A stretch of 64,000 nt of DNA from Carya illinoinensis. Lineage: Eukaryota; Streptophyta; Magnoliopsida; Fagales; Juglandaceae. A model generated the notes under the pieces. That model was given only the letters and a program-made list of their open reading frames with translations. It searched no databases and had not been told where the DNA came from. Shown one piece after another: positions 25,574 to 36,405 of this stretch (its first letter is position 1; each line of letters opens with the position of its first letter). The DNA lies in assembly GCF_018687715.1 (NCBI RefSeq), contig NC_056752.1, positions 16,451,501-16,515,500 of the forward strand, read 5' to 3'. The position numbers and the translations under genes are program-made.

Positions 25574-26879
25574 GCGAAAATAGTTGCCCTATATGGGATT
25601 AATAATTATATATGGCATATGAATAATTTAAACGAGAGCCATAAATCAACATTAAATAATTTATATATTTATTGAACAGTAAAAACATGCACATAAGAGA
25701 AAACAAAATTTTAAATTTTTTTAATGAATAATAATATAATATTGTTATAAATCTTACCTGTATGGGTTTGAACTAGATTGGTAGAGGAACCCGGGCTGAA
25801 ACCCGATTTAGTGTACTGGTCAGATGCCAATTGGGTCGAGTCGATTGTACATGCTCTTTCATTTGGGTTGGGCCAATGCCTTCTATATTGGTCCAACTCC
25901 TTTGGCTCTTTTTTTAATTTTTTTTATTTCTATTATTACCAAATCTCGTAGCCACTTGGCTTCACAGCTCTTTGCGCTGTCATCACAAAGGCTCTCGTAG
26001 CGCCACACACTCCCTTTTATTTTCTTTGATTTTTCAAAACCCATCTGAGAGAGAGATTGAGCCATCAAACAAAGGAGAGCTTCATGGTAGTAGCAACAGC
26101 ATTTTGCCATCCCGGGGTACCAATAAGGGCACTCCGACCACCTTGCGTTGCCCCCTCCTGACCCCACTCAGTGGCTCATTGTCACTATTCTCTCTAGACC
26201 ATACAAAAAATGAAACTCTTCCATTGATTTTCTCTTAACAACACAATACAAACAACAAAGAGAAAAGCAAAACTGAGGTTCATGAAAATGAAGCAATTCC
26301 ACATGATATTGCTCCAAAAAGTTTATATGTGAGAACCAAAACAATAATTTTAAATTCCCAAACAACAACATGAATTTTCTCTCTGACCAAAACAAGAATA
26401 ACACTAGGTTTTTAGTCACAACAACAATCTAAGAGAAGCATGCAGAGGCCATATAAAATCAAAATGCTTTTATTATATCTATGTGATATATTTTATCAAA
26501 ACCATAGAATATCTATAACCTGTAGCCCTGATACCACATGTTAAATATTTTAAAATAAAAAAATTAAATTTTAGGATCTTTGATTTTCTATTATCATCGA
26601 TAATAAATAATAACTGTTAAAAAACGGACCTCCAAGTGTCTCTTGATGGCTAGAGGCACAAATTATGTTGTAGGTGAGAACTTTTAAACCACTCAATACT
26701 ATTTATAGATTTTTGGCCATCATGAAATCTAGACACATTCATGTCCCACTATGACTAAATCTACAGGTGTACTTGTCTCATGGTGACTCATTAATCAAAT
26801 GATAATATTTGAACTAGTCAAAACTCATTAGTTCATGGGTGTGTAGGATATAGAGTTTTAATAAAACTCTTACATGGAG
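25574..26879. other. Intergenic DNA with a possible minus-strand copia LTR junction
   Basis: No gene recognised. Near 26527-26545 the plus strand reads CCCTGATACCACATGTTAAA. Its complement, TTTAACATGTGGTATCAGGG, looks like an LTR end followed by a tRNA-Met primer site (TGGTATCAGGG), which would place the 5' LTR of a minus-strand copia-type element to the right of 26537. No copia proteins are visible to the left, so any such element is gutted. The solo LTR at 26880 is inserted in this DNA. Confidence 0.35.
26875..26879. repeat. Target duplication TGGAG, left copy
   Basis: TGGAG here is repeated exactly at 29027-29031 on the other side of the LTR. Confidence 0.8.
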
Positions 26880-29026
26880 TGTGAGATCCCTCATTTCCTT
26901 GTGTTTTTAATTAGTTATTTTATTAATTATTTTACTAGTTCCTTAATTTTAAATTTATTATTATTATTATAGTATTTTATCATTTTTACTATTTAAGTTG
27001 AGTAATTTATTTTAATCTACTTTTCTTGCTATTGATTACTGTCTATTATTTATTGGCTCTTAATTTTAAATTATTTTTATTGGCGGGTTTTACTAGTTTA
27101 TTTTACTTAATTACTGTGTTTTTAATTTAAATTATTGTTTTTATCTTCTTTGTTGGTTCAATTTTAAGACCCCAAGATGAAGGGCTTGGATCTAATTTCC
27201 TTCCCTTTTTCTTTTTCCCATTTTCTTTTCTTTTCTTCCTCTTTCTTTTTCTTTCCCTCTCTTTCCTCTTCCCTACACCCTACCCTTCCCCTTCCCCTCT
27301 CTACCCCTAGCCCCATCGTGCTCTGCCTTGTGGTGTTACCACCTAGCTCAAATCTCCCCACATGCCGGCGACCTCCCTCACCCCAGCCTCCAACCCTCAC
27401 ACACACACACACACATACTCCGCAACATTTGTAACCCATTCGGGTTCTTCCCCCTAGCGCAGTCATCCGCCACTCCTTGGTGTCACTGACCGTCATGGCC
27501 GCTTCCCCTTATGCCGGCCAACACCCTCAACCCAACCCAGCCCTTCACGGAAGCTCCTTCTCCTCCATTGAGCACCCACCCCGAAATGGGATTTCCTCCG
27601 TCTCAAGGCTAGATCTCCATCGTGCACTGCCACCCACGGCCTTTAGTTGCTACCACTAGCTCCATCGACCTCCCTAATCTCCTTCATGCTCAGCCACGAC
27701 CACCCCTTAGCTCCTCCTCCATTTTCCAGGCTTTGAAACCCATGGCCCGCCCTTGGAGAACACTACTCTGTCATTGCTCCACCACTTTTGGCATCACCCC
27801 TGATCTTCCTGATTTTCATTCTGTTGTTATAAGTATTTTTCCAAAGAATTTATTGAGATTTAAATATAGTTTTACACTAACTTATTTTATGTAGTTTGAT
27901 TGGTTGTGACAAGTCTTGGGTTCGAGAAATCTGGATTTATGGTTTGTGGTTGTTGTCGAATGTGGGCCTTGGGCCAGATTGGAGGATGGGTTTATTTGTG
28001 GAGTTGGACTGTGAGTAGTGTATTTTCTCTGATGGGTGATGTGCCATGATAGCTGTTGCATACATTTTCATGTCTCATGATTGAAAACTAGGTTTTTATG
28101 TTGAGAAATGATTTTTAGGTGCGTGCGTATCACGACCCCAAGCCAAGATGGGGCATTATCTCGGTAGAGCTCTTCTGGTCACTCGGAAGTGTATAAAACT
28201 GAGTGATGTCCCCAACAACGGGATCAGACTAGATGGTAACCCTTTCGTGCCGACTCCGTGGCTCCTCTATTGGTAGGGGATAGAGGATGCTTGGACACAA
28301 ATGAACTGGACACAGAGCTGGGCATTGCTTCTTATAAAGTCACATTCACGGTCGCTACCCGTTGTAGCGACCGTGAATGTGACGAAGGGAGCCAGGGTGT
28401 GGTGGATTTATACCTGGGCCCTTTTTTGGAAAAATGACAATTAGTATTTTAAATAGACATATTTTGGGCCATATCGGATTTTTGAAGTGTGTTAAAAAAA
28501 TGATCATTTTTTTAGAAAATGACGATTTTGGTCTCATGCATGTTTCATCATGTGCATGAATAAATGTTGGTTGTTTTAATATGTTTTTATCTGGTGGATT
28601 GTTTGGTTGGTTACTTATGGAGACTCATAATCTCACATGGTATTCCTACCTTATGGTTCTGTTTTATGGAATTGTAAATTTTGATACAGAGTATGATGTT
28701 GAGCAGGAGGAATCGGCTTCGCCGAAGGAGTGGTTGCTTTTTTTGATCATAGAATTTATTTCCCTTTTTGACTATGTATTTTGGCCTTTACATTATTTTG
28801 ATGGATAACTATATAACCATTTTGAAAGGCTTTTATTTTGGTGATTCTATATTTAAAATTTTGGTACTTAGTTGACTATCTTTTATTTATTTGTTACGAT
28901 TTTTACTATACACTTTTTGTATGTATACACACTTAGTACTTATTGTTTGAGGTGCGTGACCTGTATTGTCATTATCTCGATGTCATGATTCCCGCATTTT
29001 CATACGTGGAAGTCGAGGGCGCCACA
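26880..29026 (+). repeat. Solo LTR (TG...CA) with perfect 5-bp target duplication
   Basis: It starts TGTGAGATCCCTC and ends GGGCGCCACA, is 2147 bp long, and has identical TGGAG pentamers on both sides. There is no primer site, polypurine tract or gene, so the element has been reduced by LTR-LTR recombination. It contains a C/T-rich tract (27190-27420) with a short (AC)n run, the landmark phrases CCAAGCCAAGATGGGG (about 28140) and GGGAGCCAGGGTGTG (about 28388), and a 20-bp perfect hairpin at 28339-28383. ORFs inside it are low-complexity artefacts. Confidence 0.85.
28339..28383. repeat. Perfect 20-bp inverted repeat (hairpin)
   Basis: Arm GTCACATTCACGGTCGCTAC (28339-28358), loop CCGTT, and arm GTAGCGACCGTGAATGTGAC (28364-28383) are exactly complementary. 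The related LTR at 15992-18465 has only the left-arm sequence and lacks about 13-17 nt of the right arm, so the hairpin arose within this copy. Confidence 0.9.
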
Positions 29027-29031
29027 TGGAG

Positions 29032-29181
29032 GCCTTACAACAACATGTGGGATGGAACCTACTAAAGGATCGATGGAGTTCATTGGTCGTTTCTGGAATT
29101 CTTGTAGGCATTTTTAGAATTACGATTGCTACTTTTCTTGGCATTGGTTTTGGATTGGGACAATGTTACTATTCTCCTTAT
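29032..29181. other. Short host segment between two insertions
   Basis: About 150 bp of pre-existing DNA lies between the solo LTR and the copia element. It is open on the plus strand and would encode a hydrophobic peptide (SGILVGIFRITIATFLGIGFGLGQ). I do not recognise it. The ORF that spans it starts within the LTR and ends within the copia LTR, so its apparent extent is accidental. Confidence 0.4.
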
Positions 29182-29186
29182 TATAC

Positions 29187-29479
29187 TATTAGGAATGAAA
29201 TCAAAACAATCAGCTGTGCATCAATCAAGGATATTAGCTCATGATCACAACAACATATCAGGAATATTCTTAGCAATTCTCTCTAGTCAACTAATGTGTA
29301 TTTATAGGAGTAAATCACGTGTATTAAGTTCTCTGCTAGCTGTATAGTTTTTGTATAGAAATCTTTCCTTTTATGTTGTCTTTCCATAGATAGACACCAG
29401 ATTGTATATTGGTATATATATGAATGCAGTCACACTCTCTATCTCAACTCGTGAGATAGTGTTTCTCAAAACATTAATA
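29187..29479 (+). repeat. 5' LTR of the copia element
   Basis: 293 bp, starting TATTAGGAATG and ending CATTAATA. A TATATATATG box lies near 29413. The 3' LTR matches with about three substitutions. Confidence 0.93.
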
Positions 29480-29491
29480 TGGTATCAAGAG
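29480..29491 (+). other. Primer-binding site
   Basis: TGGTATCAAGAG abuts the 5' LTR and resembles the 3' end of initiator tRNA-Met (TGGTATCAGAGC), the usual primer of copia elements. Confidence 0.8.
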
Positions 29492-29538
29492 CCTATACGG
29501 GTTGATATAGAGCTGTGTGTTTTTTTTTCCCTTCCCTA

Positions 29539-32500
29539 ATGGAGAATTCTGAGTCCTCACATATTTCATCTTCCTTTGACCCTTATCCTTATCCTGTCTC
29601 ACAAAATGTGTCCAACTATGTTTCCCTTAAACTGACTTCCAGCAATTTTCTGCTTTGGAAAACTCAAATGTTAAACATTTTGGAAAGTTATGATCTTCAA
29701 GGATTCATAACAGGTGACATTGAACCTCCCTCTCAATGTCTCCAAGGTAATCCTTCTCAGCCTAACCCATTGTATTCCAAGTGGCACAGGTCTGATCGAT
29801 TGGTTAAAGGTTGGCTTACAGCCACCTTGTCTGAGGAAGTGTTAGGCACTGTTGTTGGCCTAAACACTGCCTCAGAAGTATGGCATGCTCTGGTTCATGC
29901 CTTTGCACGAGTTTCCTCTGATAGAAGTCTTGCTCTTAAGCAAAGACTTACCTCCATCACCAAAGGATCTGACTCCTTAGGTGAATATCTTAGAAAATTC
30001 AAAACTGTGTGTGATGAACTTGCTGCTATTGGCAAGCCTGTAGCAAAACATAAGAAGTCATGGTGGTTGCTTAATGGACTTGGTAAAGAATTTGAAGTTT
30101 TTACTGCCACTATGCTTAGGCCTCCAGTCCCTGCCTACTCAGAAGTTGTAACTCTATTGGAGAGCTACACAGACAGGTACAAAACTGATGTTAATAACTC
30201 CTCTATGGTTTTCTATGGCCAAAAGCAATCTAAACACAAGAAATCCAATGCCAACTCTGGTTCTTTCACATCCAAAGGCCGTGGTTTTTAGCAAGGATCA
30301 TCTCCTGCTTCCAAATCACATACCCCTCCCACTCAAAATTACAGCAACAATCATCGTGCCTCCCCATCTCATAACAAATCTACAAACAGACAAGACATTG
30401 TCTGTCAGATTTGTAACAAAAGGAACCACACTGCCTTAAGGTGTTTTGAAAGGTTTAATCATTCTTTTACCCATGACAGTCTCCCTCAAAGTTTTGCAGC
30501 AGTCAAATTAGAGGAACCTCAAGAGACCTCTTCCTGGCATCCTGACACTGGGGCTACTGATCACATGACTTCCAATGAAGGTATTCTCCATTCCCTAACT
30601 CCATATCAAGGCCATGATGGAATAATGGTAGGAAATGGAAAGGTATTACCAATCACTCATGTTGGACAGGCTTTGGTTGGGTCTCCTAATTGTCAGATTT
30701 TGTTAAAAGATGTGCTAGTAGTTCCTGAAATCAAGAAGAATTTATTGTCTATTAGCAAGTTAACTACTGCTTATCCTCTACAATTTGAGTTTAATGGACA
30801 TGGTTTTGTGCTAAAGGACAGGATAACTCAGAAGACAGTGGCAACAGGCAAGAATCAGAGGGGCCTATACATTTTTGATTCTGCTTCCAGTTCTCAGAAT
30901 AAAGAGAGTTTTTACTCTTCTAGATTTCGATCTACAAATAAGGAGCAATGGCATCAAAGGCTTGGACATCCCAACTCAAGAATTTTAGACTTTCTTTGTA
31001 ATAAAAAGTTTATTACTCTTGAGTCAAAACAAATTTCCTCACAAATTTGTACAAGTTGTCAAATGGGAAAAACATGCAAGTTGCCTTTTCTTTCCAGAAA
31101 CTACACTGTTACTGTTCCTTTTGATAAAATCCATTCTGATTTATGGGGACCAGCTCCTACTCTTTCAAGGGACAAGTTTAAATTTTATGTCATATTTGTT
31201 GATGAAGCTACAAATTTTACATGGTTGATTCCTCTCAAGCACAAATCTGATCTGCACTCAGCTTTTATTCAGTTTCATATGTTTGTTAAGTGTCAATTTG
31301 ATGCTAAGATTCAAGTATTTCAAACTGATGAAGGGGGGGAGTTTAATGATGCCAAGTTGATTGCATATATTCAAAACAATGGGATTATTCATCAGTCTGC
31401 TTGTCCCAAAACTCCTGAATAGAATGGGAAAGCAGAAAGAAAGCATAGGAGTATCACAAATCTTGGGCTAACCATAATGTTTCATGCAAAATTACCACCC
31501 AGGTTTTGGCTAGATTGCTTTTCTACTGCAGTTTTCTTATTAAATAGGCTCCCTACCCCTGTGCTTAATATGGACTCACCCTTCTTTAGACTTTATGCCA
31601 AACACCCTGACTATACTGTACTCAGAACCCTCGGGTCCAGATGTTTTCCCTATCTTGGAGACTATAGGTCTCACAAGCTTGAACCCAAATCCTTACCTTT
31701 TGTTTTTATTGGCTATAGCAATAAACACAAAGGATATCTATGCCTTTATCCACCCACTGGCCGTATCTATACATCAAGACATGTGGTGTTTGATGAGTCA
31801 GTTTTACCTTACTCTACACCCACTATGCTTTATGCATCTCCTACTATTGAGGGGGAACTTTCCACCTTCACTGATTGGGAAGAGTCCACAATGCAATCTA
31901 AGGAGCCTGCAGTGCATCCACTGCCCTCAGCTTATGCTCCCCCTTCTTTATCATTACCTCAGAATACTCCTTCCTCATCTCATGTTGCTCCCATTGACTC
32001 TCCACAAGCAAATGACCTGCCTCATCTGTCACCACCCACCTCAGTTCCACCTGCTGACCAGCCCCTTCAAACTACACATCCTATGCAAACCAGGGCTCGA
32101 TGTGGCATTCACAAACCTAACCCTTGGTATGCCAACCTGCATCACATTGTTCCTATACCTAGTGAACCAAAGTCAGTTAAATCTGCACTGAAACATTCTG
32201 GTTGGTCTGCTGCCATGAAAGAGGAACTTGATGCACTTGCCAAGAACAATACTTGGAAATTGGTTCCCAAACCTGAGGGTGTGAATGTAATTGGCTGCAA
32301 GTGGGTTTATAAAGCCAAGCTTAAGGCTGATAGTACTCTTGAGAGACTTAAAGCCAGACTAGTTGCTAAAGGTTTCAGTCAAGTTGATGGAGTGGATTTT
32401 TCAGAAACTTTTTCACCAGTTGTGAAACCTGCAAGTATTAGAACTGTCCTCACTCTTGCCACTGTTAAAAACTGGGAACTTCACCAATTAGATGTTAAGA

Positions 32501-33768
32501 ATGCTTTTTTACATGGTTTTATTAACACCCCTGTTTACATGCAGCAACCACCTGGATTTGAAGATACCAAGTGTCCTCACCATGTATGTAAGCTCAACCG
32601 TGCCTTGTATGGCCTCAAACAAGCTCCTAGAGCTTGGTTTGACAGGTTGAGTGTTTTTCTGTTGCAACTTGGTTTCTTCTCAAGCTCAGCAGACCCAAGT
32701 CTTTTTATTTGTCACTCAGACCATGGAGTCCTTATTCTTCTCCTCTATGTGAATGACATGGTGGTCACAGGAGATAATCCACAGAAAATTCAGTGGCTCA
32801 TCTCTCAACTCAGCACTCAATTTTCTATCAAAGACTTGGGGTTTCTCCATCATTTTTTGGGGATCGAAGTCCACAAGGTTGGTCCTGATCTTTTCTTGAA
32901 TCAGCATAGGTACATTGTGGAATTACTCACTCGAGCCAACATGCATGAATGCAAGCCATTGGCAACCCCTATGCCAACAACAGGACAACTCATATCTGCC
33001 TCTGACCAGCTATTTGATGATCCTACACTTTATAGAAGTCTTGTTGGTGGTCTTCAGTACCTCACCTTCACCAGACCAGACTTATCATTTAGTGTGAACT
33101 ATGTTTGTCAATTCTTACAAACACCTACTGTGGCTCATTTCCAACTTGTTAAAAGAATCCTTAGGTACTTGCAAGGCACAGCTACACTTGGTCTGCACAT
33201 CACCTCAAATAGCAGCCTCGACTTATATGGCTTCTCAGATGCTGATTGGGCTGGTTGCCCCACTACAAGGAGATCCACCTCAGGCTATTGTACCTTTCTT
33301 GGTAGCAATTGCATCTCTTGGAGTGCAAAGAAGCAACCAACAGTTGCAAGGTCTAGTGCAGAAGCAGAATATAGAGCCATGGCTTCCACTGTAGCAGAAT
33401 TAACTTGGCTTTCCATTTTGCTTCAAGACCTTAGGGTGCCCCTCTTCAAAACACCCATTCTTCATTGTGACAACATGAGTGCCTTATTTATGACAGTAAA
33501 TCCAGTTCTACATGCTCGGACAAAGCACATAGAACTTGATTATCACTATGTAAGGGAACGGGTGGCACTTGGTTCTTTAGAAACTAAATTTGTCACCTCC
33601 CATGACCAGCTTGCAGATTTGTTCACCAAGCCTTTACTCAAGACTCAATTCAAACAGCTGCGTAACAAACTTGGTCTTTGCTTTCTACCACAGCCAAGTT
33701 TGAGGGGGAATATTAGGAATGAAATCAAAACAATCAGCTGTGCATCAATCAAGGATATTAGCTCATGA
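29539..33768 (+). pseudogene. Copia gag-pol polyprotein with two in-frame TAG stops
   Basis: A single reading frame runs from ATG 29539 to TGA 33766, broken only by TAG at 30289-30291 and TAG at 31420-31422. Domains in order: gag (UBN2-type capsid, 29600-30200); zinc knuckle CX2CX4HX4C at 30403-30444 (CQICNKRNHTALRC); aspartic protease WHPDTGATDHM (Asp at 30544); GAG-pre-integrase/HHCC (WHQRLGHP...CTSCQMGK, 30948-31070); integrase core with HSDLWGP and FQTDEGGEF, the second stop falling in PE-stop-NGKAERKHR just before the D,D35E glutamate; reverse transcriptase from about 32180 (WKLVPKP..., LDVKNAFLHG, YGLKQAPRAWF); and RNase H (GFSDADWAGC, SSAEAEYRAMA). The RT box reads YVNDM where YVDDM is usual (AAT at 32752), which removes a catalytic aspartate. 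The final codons run into the 3' LTR. Confidence 0.93.
33702..33710 (+). other. Polypurine tract
   Basis: GAGGGGGAA sits immediately upstream of the 3' LTR, where second-strand priming of copia elements occurs. Confidence 0.8.
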
Positions 33769-34003
33769 TCACAGCAACATATCAGGAATATTCTCAGCAA
33801 TTCTCTCTAGTCAACTAATGTGTATTTATAGGAGTAAATCACGTGTATTAAGTTCTCTGCTAGCTGTATAGTTTTTGTATAGAAATCTTTCCTTTTATGT
33901 TGTCTTTCCATAAATAGACACCAGATTGTATATTGGTATATATATGAATGCAGTCACACTCTCTATCTCAACTCGTGAGATAGTGTTTCTCAAAACATTA
34001 ATA
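33711..34003 (+). repeat. 3' LTR of the copia element
   Basis: 293 bp with the same ends as the 5' LTR, followed directly by the target duplication TATAC (34004-34008). Confidence 0.93.
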
Positions 34004-34008
34004 TATAC

Positions 34009-35387
34009 TACTCACTTTACTTTCTTGATGTGGCACTACAATACGATGCCATGTAGCTTATTAAAAATTTAAAAAAAGTTAAAAACACAAACATAAAAAA
34101 TAGAGAGAACTTAAAATTTTAGTTTTTAATTTTTTTTTTCTTACTAAATGTGTGATGTATGGATGATGGGTAAAAGAATTCAGATAATTTAGAAAGAATA
34201 AAATAAAAAAATAATTTAAAAAATTAAAATAAATATAATGTGTGGTGTGTAAAAATGATAAATAGCAAAACCCATATAAAATAGGAGGGTATAATAGCAT
34301 TTTCTATTGGAGTGACGGTGCTGAAACACATGTAGAATCAAACTGCATTTCCGAATCTCAGAACTTATCGCATTCGTATTTGCACCTACTTGTAATTCCC
34401 AAATGTGGATATATAGTTTTCCTTGTCTTGTTGAAGCATGCAGGTGAATAACCCAATTACAAAATGCCACTTTATTAAAAAATAGTTTTAATCTTATATA
34501 TATGACTACCACTCATCTTAAATACGTAAAAGTCTAGAATGGTTGAAGGCTAATTATAAGTTTATTATTTTATTTAATATTATAATATGGATTTTATTGG
34601 ATCATTTTCTTTGTATTTTATTTTAAAATTTTAAATTGAACAATATGAACACGTCAAAAATTTTGAATCATAAACATTATTAAGACTAGATTTTAAAATA
34701 AAAATAAATTGAACGAACTTTTTTCAAATTTTAATAATGTACTTGAGATAAGGTCTCGAAACAAATTAATAAATGACAACTTCCATGTAAATTATTTGCT
34801 AGTATATATTGAGAAGGAATGTGATAATTTACGATCTTGTATTCTTCATTTGTTAAAAGAGCATTGAGATCAATTGGCATGTTCAATATTTTTATTTTTT
34901 ATTTTACATTCAAACTTGAAACTTCCTTATATTTACACACCCTTTTAAGTATTTTATTAATTTTTGTTATATGAAAACTTCTATATATTATGGCCTCTAC
35001 ATAAATTCTGATTTCGTCCTTACTTCCTCCCTGCCGGATCAATATTTTAACTTAATTCAATATACTGGAAGTCAATTAATCTAATATATAGCACATATCA
35101 ATAAAAAGAACTTAAGAAACTTGGAATGCAATGCCCAAAGTTGTGATAGCACATATGATAAGAATAAAGTTAAGTGATGTATGAGATCTCATATTATTTG
35201 AAACAAAGAAGTTCTTACTCTTTATAAGGTTTCAACATGATTCCAATTGTATTATTAAATAGTGATTTTGAAATATAGACCATATAATAGTTTGGACATT
35301 CTATTAAGGAATTACAAAAGTAGTTATATTCATGAGTATTTTAAAATAGATATTTTCTAATAGATAAGAGCATTGTTAATGGATTAT
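34009..35387. other. AT-rich intergenic DNA
   Basis: No gene or clear element. A strongly A/T-rich stretch (34060-34300) with GTGTGATGTATGG and GTGTGGTGTGTAA phrases could be a decayed MITE, but no terminal repeats could be fixed. The remainder has no structure I can name. Confidence 0.4.
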
Positions 35388-36405
35388 GCATAATGGTTGC
35401 AACCTGTCCAACCCAATCTGGATTTGGACTCGACCCGACATGGCCCGTCAACAAGAAAAATTAATCCAAACCGAGCATATTCGGGTCGGGTCAACCCGAG
35501 TATATATATATAAAGAAAGAAAGCATGTAATAATTCAACTAAAATATTTCTCCAAAAATAAAGAAAATAATATGTCAGTTGTCAAAAATCGAGAGTCTAT
35601 TATTAGCATCCAATGACATCTAAAAACAATTATTAGCGTCGGTTGTTACACTAAGAAGAAGACAAAACAAAAATCTCAAGGATTTATCCGAATCAGAGTC
35701 ATTAGTCAATGGTTTGAACATTCCACCATATCCGGTTGGTGTTGGTGTCTGTGTGAAAAAAATCTGTTCAAGAAAAAGGGATTTTCAAACCTTGGGGAAG
35801 ATGGTCCTGCGAGGAAGCAGCATCATGAAGGGCTACTTCAAGGGCTGAAAGGCCACGTTCAAAGCGCTTAAGATGGCTGGTTCTTAACAGGTGATGTTGG
35901 GGTCATACATCCATATGGTATTAGGAAATAAAGGACAAATCCAAAGACGTGATCATATCTGGAGGCGAAACAACAACGGAGAAATGGAGTCGGTGCTGTA
36001 AAAGCACTCTAGGGTGCTGGAACCAGCCGTGGTGGGCCTGTGGCAATGCCGCACCCTCACTGGGGAGAGAGCCCCTGCACTTTTGTCGCCCTCAACAAGA
36101 TTTCAGTGGGCAGAACCGACGAAGTAAGCGAGGCAGAGATTATCTCCTTTTGGAGGAAGAATCTTCCCCATTTCATGGTTCCAAAGAATCTTTTCCAAAT
36201 GAGTCCTGCGATGCATGCAATTTATGGTTTTTAAACGGCTAGGATTTGATCTGCAAAATAAGAATTTATAAACGTGTAGTCGGGTTGAAACTGATTTTTA
36301 ACGGGTTCGACTTGAAATGTAATCTAAATGAATTTTAACGAACAGGTCACTTAGGGACTTTCTGGTGGGTCAAGTCTTCGGAGATTTTGCACAAACCTAA
36401 ATTGC
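35388..36405. mobile_element. Candidate gene-capturing (hAT-like) element
   Basis: A gene fragment is flanked on both sides by DNA rich in Gly-Thr-Cys motifs: CCAACCCAATCTGG, CGACCCGACATGG, TCGGGTCGGGTCAACCCG on the left (35390-35505) and GTCGGGTTGAAACTG, ACGGGTTCGACTTG, GGTGGGTCAAG on the right (36275-36375). This matches the subterminal style of the hAT-like element at 24028-25573. Ends are approximate (TGGTTGCAACC on the left, GCACAAACCTA on the right) and the flanking octamers are only partly alike, so the limits are uncertain. Confidence 0.4.
35790..36235 (+). pseudogene. Acyl-activating enzyme (AAE) C-terminal fragment, broken
   Basis: Across shifting frames the plus strand gives LRGSSIMKGYFK, then WFLTGDVGVIHP.G, then SKDVIISGGE, then EMESVL.KHSRVLE, then VAMPHPHWGESPCTFV, then EVSEAEIISFWRKNLPHFMVPK. 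These are successive motifs of the C-terminal domain of plant AMP-forming acyl-CoA synthetases of the AAE1/AAE11 type, which activate carboxylic acids, often in peroxisomes. It lacks the N-terminal AMP-binding domain and the final GK lysine region, has several frameshifts and stops, and sits between hAT-like flanks. Not functional. Confidence 0.8.

Larger units (their letters stand above)
29187..34003 (+). mobile_element. Ty1/copia retrotransposon, full length, inactivated
   Basis: It has two 293-bp LTRs (29187-29479 and 33711-34003), a primer site TGGTATCAAGAG directly after the 5' LTR, one long gag-pol frame, a polypurine tract GAGGGGGAA directly before the 3' LTR, and identical TATAC target duplications at 29182-29186 and 34004-34008. 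The LTR ends are TATTA...TAATA rather than TG...CA. I count three differences between the LTRs (AACAAC/AGCAAC, TTCTTAGC/TTCTCAGC, CATAGATAG/CATAAATAG), about 1 percent, implying a recent insertion. The coding region carries two TAG stops and a mutated RT active site. Confidence 0.95.

Noticed and set aside
27164..27496. Gly/Arg/Lys-rich minus-strand ORF and Ser/Pro-rich plus-strand ORF
   Set aside because: Low-complexity C/T tract inside the solo LTR.
28966..29244. Membrane-like ORF spanning the solo LTR end and the copia 5' LTR
   Set aside because: It joins three unrelated pieces of DNA (LTR tail, 150 bp of host DNA, copia LTR), so the predicted protein is chimeric by accident.
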